DNA of 9,787 bases from an uncultured Lachnospiraceae bacterium (lineage in GTDB: Bacteria; Bacillota; Clostridia; Lachnospirales; Lachnospiraceae): positions 1 through 9,787 of the forward strand of contig CAMNQN010000125.1 of assembly GCA_946549155.1 (NCBI GenBank), in the 5' to 3' direction. This document shows, piece after piece, positions 6,667-9,787 of this stretch. The notes beneath the pieces were generated by a model. That model worked only from the letters and a program-made list of their open reading frames with translations, did not search any database and had not been told where the DNA came from. The stretch's first letter is position 1; each line of letters opens with the position of its first letter. The position numbers and the translations under genes were made by a program.

Positions 6667-6726
6667 AATACTCTCCATTCCCTTCTCTGCAGCGCTTGCA
6701 TCACTGCGTATATTTATACATTAGTC

Positions 6727-6744
6727 GGTGTATATTATAACACC
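6727..6744. promoter_or_regulatory. Inverted repeat over the -10 box, candidate operator
   Basis: GGTGT (6727-6731) and ACACC (6740-6744) form a 5-bp inverted repeat around an 8-base centre that contains the -10 box of the importer promoter. A dimeric repressor bound here would block the promoter. No regulator gene for it is visible in the window. Confidence 0.35.
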
Positions 6745-6761
6745 TTTTTCTTAAAACACAA
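6734..6761 (-). promoter_or_regulatory. Promoter of the amino-acid importer operon
   Basis: On the minus strand, TTGTGT (6756-6761) and a perfect TATAAT (6734-6739) are spaced by 16 bases. The predicted start near 6727 leaves a leader of about 60 bases before the lipoprotein ATG. The bases between 6762 and 6867 hold nothing else I can support. Confidence 0.72.
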
Positions 6762-6867
6762 GAAGAAATCAAAATTATTTCTCAAAATATACAGGCAATT
6801 ATTACCATTTGCATCTGTTCTCTTCGGATTCTGCTCCTCTTATCCTGCGTCCTGTTAATTAATAAAA

Positions 6868-6898
6868 CGGGGCCTCCCGCATTTTGCGATGTCCCGCC
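6868..6898 (-). terminator. Terminator of the purine operon
   Basis: Just after the transformylase stop, the minus-strand RNA can form an outer CGGG/CCCG stem and an inner CGCA-AAA-TGCG stem. These are followed by TTTTATTAATT, a fair U-tract. The plus strand also has a T-run (6899-6905). The stem is imperfect, so the assignment is moderate. Confidence 0.5.
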
Positions 6899-6903
6899 TT
6901 TTT

Positions 6904-8082
6904 TTAATGATGGAACAGCCGGATTCCAGTGAACGCCATAGCAATGCCGTATTTATTGCAGGTGGCAATCACATCCTCATCCCTCACAGAGCCGCCCGGC
7001 TGGGCGATATAGGCCACACCGGACTTATGTGCCCGCTCAATATTGTCGCTGAAGGGGAAGAACGCATCGGACCCCAGCGTTACGCCCTGCATCTGATCCA
7101 ACCATGCCCGCTTTTCCTCCGCAGTGAATACCTCCGGTTTCCTGGTGAACACCTTCTCCCAGGCACCGTCCGCCAGCACATCCATGTACTCCGCGCCAAT
7201 ATAAACATCAATGGCATTGTCCCGCTCCGCCCTGGTAATCCTGTCAGAGAAGGGAAGCTCCAGCACCTTGGGGCACTGGCGCAAAAACCAGTTGTCCGCC
7301 TTCTGGCCCGCCAGCCTTGTGCAGTGCACACGGGACTGCTGGCCCGCTCCGATACCGATGGCCTGCCCGTCCTTCACATAGCATACGGAATTGGACTGGG
7401 TATATTTCAGCGTAATCAGCGCGATCTTCATATCTCTAAGTGCGTCCGCAGGGATTTCCTTCTTCTCCGTAACAAAGTTGGAAAGCAGCTCATCATCGAT
7501 TTTCAGCTCCTGACGGCCCTGCTCAAAGGTGATCCCGTATACCTGCTTGCGCTCCAGCGGATTAGGACGATAATTTTCATCGATCTGAATCACATTGTAG
7601 TTGCCCTTTTTCTTCTGTTTCAGAATCTCCAGCGCTTCCTCCGTGTAGCCCGGGGCGATCACACCGTCGGATACCTCCCGTTTGATCAGCAGCGCCGTAT
7701 CCCTGTCACACACATCGGAAAGAGAAATAAAATCCCCGAAGGAGGACATCCTATCAGCGCCCCTGGCTCTGGCATAGGCACAGGCCAGCGGAGAAAGCTT
7801 CTCATAATCCTCCACCCAGTAAATTTTCGCCAGCGTCTCCGTCAGCGGAAGTCCCACCGCCGCGCCAGCCGGGGAAACGTGCTTAAAGGAAGTGGCAGCC
7901 GGAAGCCCTGTGGCCTCCTTCAGCTCCTTCACCAGCTGCCAGCCATTGAAGGCATCCAGAAAATTAATGTATCCGGGACGGCCGGACAATACTTTGATGG
8001 GAAGCTCCTCCCCATTCTCCATAAAAATGCGGGAAGGCTTCTGATTGGGATTACATCCATACTTCAGCTGCAGTTCGTTCAT
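6904..8082 (-). CDS. purH: Stand-alone AICAR transformylase (PurH C-terminal-type domain)
   Basis: This 392-residue enzyme transfers a formyl group from 10-formyl-tetrahydrofolate to AICAR (ZMP), giving FAICAR, the ninth step of de novo purine synthesis. It corresponds to the transformylase domain of bifunctional PurH only. The roughly 150-residue N-terminal IMP cyclohydrolase domain is absent, and the protein starts directly at LKYGCNPNQ. The catalytic-type Lys-His pair is present in SFKHVSPAGAA (Lys67, His68). Other family blocks are AGQQSRVHCTRLA (246-258), GSDAFFPFSDNI (337-348), QPGGSVRDED (361-370) and the C-terminal TGIRLFHH. The ATG follows an AAGGAG site that overlaps the end of the upstream cyclohydrolase gene (15-base gap), so the two are co-transcribed under the ZTP riboswitch. 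The symbol is approximate because this is not the fused enzyme. Confidence 0.93.
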   Translation of the reverse strand: MNELQLKYGCNPNQKPSRIFMENGEELPIKVLSGRPGYINFLDAFNGWQLVKELKEATGLPAATSFKHVSPAGAAVGLPLTETLAKIYWVEDYEKLSPLACAYARARGADRMSSFGDFISLSDVCDRDTALLIKREVSDGVIAPGYTEEALEILKQKKKGNYNVIQIDENYRPNPLERKQVYGITFEQGRQELKIDDELLSNFVTEKKEIPADALRDMKIALITLKYTQSNSVCYVKDGQAIGIGAGQQSRVHCTRLAGQKADNWFLRQCPKVLELPFSDRITRAERDNAIDVYIGAEYMDVLADGAWEKVFTRKPEVFTAEEKRAWLDQMQGVTLGSDAFFPFSDNIERAHKSGVAYIAQPGGSVRDEDVIATCNKYGIAMAFTGIRLFHH

Positions 8083-8097
8083 GTCATTCTCCTTTTC

Positions 8098-8811
8098 CTA
8101 TTTGTTTTTGTTGATGATCTTCGTCTCATAGTTTCCTGTGGCAATATCAATATACCGCACAAACAGGGAAACCTTATTGTCCTCATTCAGGCTGTTCCAG
8201 AGCATAGAGGCAAAAGCTTCCATATCATCGGGAATCGCCACCAGCTTCGGCTCACCCTCAAAGCTGGGCAGCGGATTGCCGTCGCATCTGTAGGTATGAA
8301 TGAAATGTCCCTCTCCCGCCACACAGTTCTCGTAAGAAAAGGTAAAGCGGTTACAGGCTTCAGGATTGCCGTTATTGCTCTTTAAGATAGACAGGGCGTA
8401 GCTGTATTTTCCACCTTCCACATGCAGAATACCGGAAATGCGGGGCGTGTAGTTGGGCGCGTCCGGCTCAAACTCCCGGGTGCGCAGAGACTGTTCAAAG
8501 GTAAGCTGGCTGTCCATCCCCTCATAAATGGTGTCGGTCTGATCTCCGTTGGTCACAATGGTCTTGTTGCCCAGCACGCGGACCGGAGCATAGATAATCA
8601 GGCTGGGATCTGTCAGCCTGGAGGGATCAAAGGCCTGTGTGCGGATTCCCTGTCCTTCCTCCACGAATACCCGGTTTCTGCTGTTTTCACTTCTTCCCAT
8701 AATAAAATACGCAGCCACCGCTTTCGTTCCGTCAGCGGATCTTCCGATAATAATTCCTCTTCCCGGGTAGCTGTTTTCCTTCAGTTCCTTTTCCAAAGAA
8801 ATCATTTCCAT
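8098..8811 (-). CDS. purO: PurO-type IMP cyclohydrolase
   Basis: This 237-residue protein matches the archaeal-type IMP cyclohydrolase family, which closes FAICAR to IMP, the last step of de novo purine synthesis, and is unrelated in fold to the PurH cyclohydrolase domain. Visible features are YPGRGIIIGRSADG (15-28), then AAYFIMGRSENSRNRVF (33-49), an IYAPVRV block and a TFSYENC block near the C-terminus. I chose the ATG at 8809-8811 because GGAGAAAGGAAG lies at normal distance. A longer frame open to 8943 runs through the riboswitch and is not translated sensibly. The neighbour supplies exactly the preceding reaction, so the pair does the work of bifunctional PurH. Clostridia are known to carry this arrangement. 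Confidence 0.88.
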   Translation of the reverse strand: MEMISLEKELKENSYPGRGIIIGRSADGTKAVAAYFIMGRSENSRNRVFVEEGQGIRTQAFDPSRLTDPSLIIYAPVRVLGNKTIVTNGDQTDTIYEGMDSQLTFEQSLRTREFEPDAPNYTPRISGILHVEGGKYSYALSILKSNNGNPEACNRFTFSYENCVAGEGHFIHTYRCDGNPLPSFEGEPKLVAIPDDMEAFASMLWNSLNEDNKVSLFVRYIDIATGNYETKIINKNK

Positions 8812-8892
8812 TTTTGCTCTTCCTTTCTCCTTGCATGTGAATGTAAGTTTCCTAAAACAAATGCCTGCCCCACAGGCAGCGCACCTGTGCAA

Positions 8893-8940
8893 CAAAAAAA
8901 GCCGGACTCTGCGCAAGAAAATGCCCAGACGGTCGGCTTT
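8893..8940 (-). terminator. Riboswitch expression-platform terminator
   Basis: On the minus strand AAAGCCG (8934-8940) pairs with CGGCTTT (8898-8904), extended by an AC/GT pair around a mismatch, and is followed by a T-run (to 8894). The 5' arm contains the GCC that also builds the last stem of the aptamer, so the terminator and ligand-bound aptamer exclude one another. Ligand binding should therefore turn the operon on. Confidence 0.82.
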
Positions 8941-8991
8941 CACTGCTCATACTCCCCGTGGTTTTTCCACTTCCGTCAGTCATATGAGCAG
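8922..8991 (-). promoter_or_regulatory. ZTP (pfl) riboswitch aptamer
   Basis: The minus strand carries the conserved pfl-motif blocks in order: TGACTGACGG, a GTGG-AAAAA-CCAC hairpin (8958-8970), GGGGAG, and CCGTCTGGGCA (8922-8932). A 9-bp stem CTGCTCATA/TATGAGCAG (8983-8991 with 8943-8951) closes the first domain. The pseudoknot pairs GACGG (8973-8977) with CCGTC (8928-8932). The last stem is GCC/GGC around that loop. ZMP/ZTP is the known ligand of this class. It lies about 110 bases upstream of the IMP cyclohydrolase gene, with an intrinsic terminator between them, and controls the purine pair. Confidence 0.93.
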
Positions 8992-8995
8992 TTTC

Positions 8996-9024
8996 ACCAT
9001 AACATCATCCAGGCAAAAAATCAA
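8996..9024 (-). promoter_or_regulatory. Weak candidate promoter before the riboswitch
   Basis: On the minus strand TTGATT (9019-9024) and TATGGT (8996-9001) are 17 bases apart. The predicted start falls very close to, or a base or two inside, the 5' end of the aptamer stem, so the true start may differ. There is no GC-rich terminator between this point and the upstream gene ending at 9043, so read-through is also possible. Confidence 0.3.
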
Positions 9025-9042
9025 TACCAAATTTCAAATTTT

Positions 9043-9787
9043 TCAAAAAAGCCTGTCATCGGTCAGAAAAACTTCGCCGCCGCTGCCCTCCTCCAATGTC
9101 TCAGCTTTGATCTCCAGCACCCTCTTTCCGGTGAGATCCACCTCAAATTTCACCGGTCCTTCGCTCTTTTCAAACTCTGTACTCCAAAGCTCTCCGCCAT
9201 CCGCCAGAATCGTAACCTTCATTCTGACGCCCAGCTCTGTATTTTTTCCGGCTGCGGTGATGGTCCCGGAAAACCCGGCGTAAGCTCCGTCCAGATTGTA
9301 CACCGCACTGGCCCCTTCTTCGGCATTCATCTGCAAATACTGGTCATGGAGCAGACCGTAGGCGTCATGAAACAGTTTCCTCTCCCCCGATACGCAGACC
9401 GCATCTACAGACACCAGGTCTCCCAGGCGTGATACCTTCTCCTGTGCAGGATTTTCTACGGGTTCCAAAATAGGCTCCACCAAATACAGATACCCGTCGC
9501 TATAGCTGCCCTTATTGCAGGTCACCACCGACAGCACAGTTACCCCCGTCACATCCAGCCGGAAATTCAGGTCCCCTGAATTTTTTCTCAGATTCTTACA
9601 GGCATACAGGCACTTCCCGTCGCCAAAAATCCCGATTTCCATGGCCACATTGTCCGAAGCATAATAGTAAGGATGAATTGTTCCGGAAAATTCCGTATAA
9701 CCTCCGTCCAAAGACACCGTAAAGGCCGCTTCCTTTGAGGTATCCAATTCAATACTGTTCCTATGCAGGGTGTTATGCAGATCCATG
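9043..9787 (-). CDS. Protein with tandem NPCBM-like domains, N-terminus beyond window
   Basis: The visible C-terminal part (about 247 residues) holds two copies of a beta-sandwich repeat similar to the NPCBM/NEW2 carbohydrate-binding module. The copies align: LDGGYTEFSGTI with LDGAYAGFSGTI, then IGIFGDGKCLY with VTILADGGELW, then LDVTGVTVLSVV with VDLTGKRVLEIK. They span about residues 16-105 and 125-246 of the visible part, joined by a Pro/Glu-rich linker. The frame is open to the right edge and the ATG at 9784-9786 falls within a domain, so the true start lies outside. No catalytic domain or signal peptide is visible. Such modules usually accompany glycoside hydrolases, but in Clostridia they also occur alone in uncharacterised proteins. 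Its transcript has no clear terminator before the riboswitch. Confidence 0.72.
   Translation of the reverse strand, partial: MDLHNTLHRNSIELDTSKEAAFTVSLDGGYTEFSGTIHPYYYASDNVAMEIGIFGDGKCLYACKNLRKNSGDLNFRLDVTGVTVLSVVTCNKGSYSDGYLYLVEPILEPVENPAQEKVSRLGDLVSVDAVCVSGERKLFHDAYGLLHDQYLQMNAEEGASAVYNLDGAYAGFSGTITAAGKNTELGVRMKVTILADGGELWSTEFEKSEGPVKFEVDLTGKRVLEIKAETLEEGSGGEVFLTDDRLF

Noticed and set aside
5891..6724. Long plus-strand open frame rich in Ser, Val, Ala and Thr across the repeats
   Set aside because: It is the antisense shadow of the TEAV repeats; codons for T/E/A/V read backwards rarely give stops. It has no domain and no ribosome binding site.
6889..8385. 498-codon plus-strand open frame
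   Set aside because: It lies fully antisense to the AICAR transformylase and cyclohydrolase genes, crosses their boundary, and has no recognisable domain.
8812..8943. N-terminal extension of the cyclohydrolase
   Set aside because: The longer frame runs through the riboswitch terminator; the ATG at 8809-8811 has a proper ribosome binding site and fits the family start.

Overview
The window looks like chromosomal DNA from a gut-type Clostridia, most likely a Lachnospiraceae member. This is inferred from purine-rich AGGAG-type ribosome binding sites, AT-rich sigma-A-like promoters, a GntR/LacI chimeric sugar regulator, a glutamate-rich lipoprotein linker, and a ZTP riboswitch ahead of a split PurH function. 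No marker gene fixes the species. All genes except one oxidoreductase lie on the minus strand.

Layout from left to right. (1) Positions 1 to about 1240 are a gene graveyard: the C-terminal part of a family 38 alpha-mannosidase with a one-base frameshift, followed by an unrecognised tail, and next to it a stop-riddled scrap of an aldo/keto reductase. (2) Positions 1302 to 3632 hold a GntR-headed, LacI-type-sensor regulator divergent from a Gfo/Idh/MocA oxidoreductase. The 255-base gap between them has a good promoter for the oxidoreductase and a repeated CATGTAAT(n)TGTCA motif that may be the operator. (3) Positions 3648 to 6761 hold a polar amino-acid ABC importer operon, transcribed leftward as binding lipoprotein, permease, ATPase, and ending at a hairpin shared with the convergent oxidoreductase. 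(4) Positions 6868 to 8996 hold a purine operon: a ZTP (pfl) riboswitch with its intrinsic terminator, a PurO-type IMP cyclohydrolase, and a stand-alone AICAR transformylase. Together these replace the usual fused PurH. (5) Positions 9043 to the right edge hold the 3' part of a gene with two tandem NPCBM-like domains.

The most unusual item is the binding protein of the importer. Its solute-binding domain appears circularly permuted. The segment normally second (from the lobe 2 entry to the C-terminal helix) comes first, then a new 20-residue linker, then the segment normally first, ending at the hinge strand where the cut lies. This domain sits behind a linker of about 215 residues built mainly of a 13-residue Thr/Glu/Ala/Val repeat. 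The ligand-contact motifs I can recognise are all kept, so it is probably functional.

The purine operon makes clear regulatory sense. The riboswitch senses ZMP/ZTP, which builds up when 10-formyl-tetrahydrofolate is short, and the operon it switches on encodes the enzyme that consumes ZMP and the enzyme for the next and last step to IMP.
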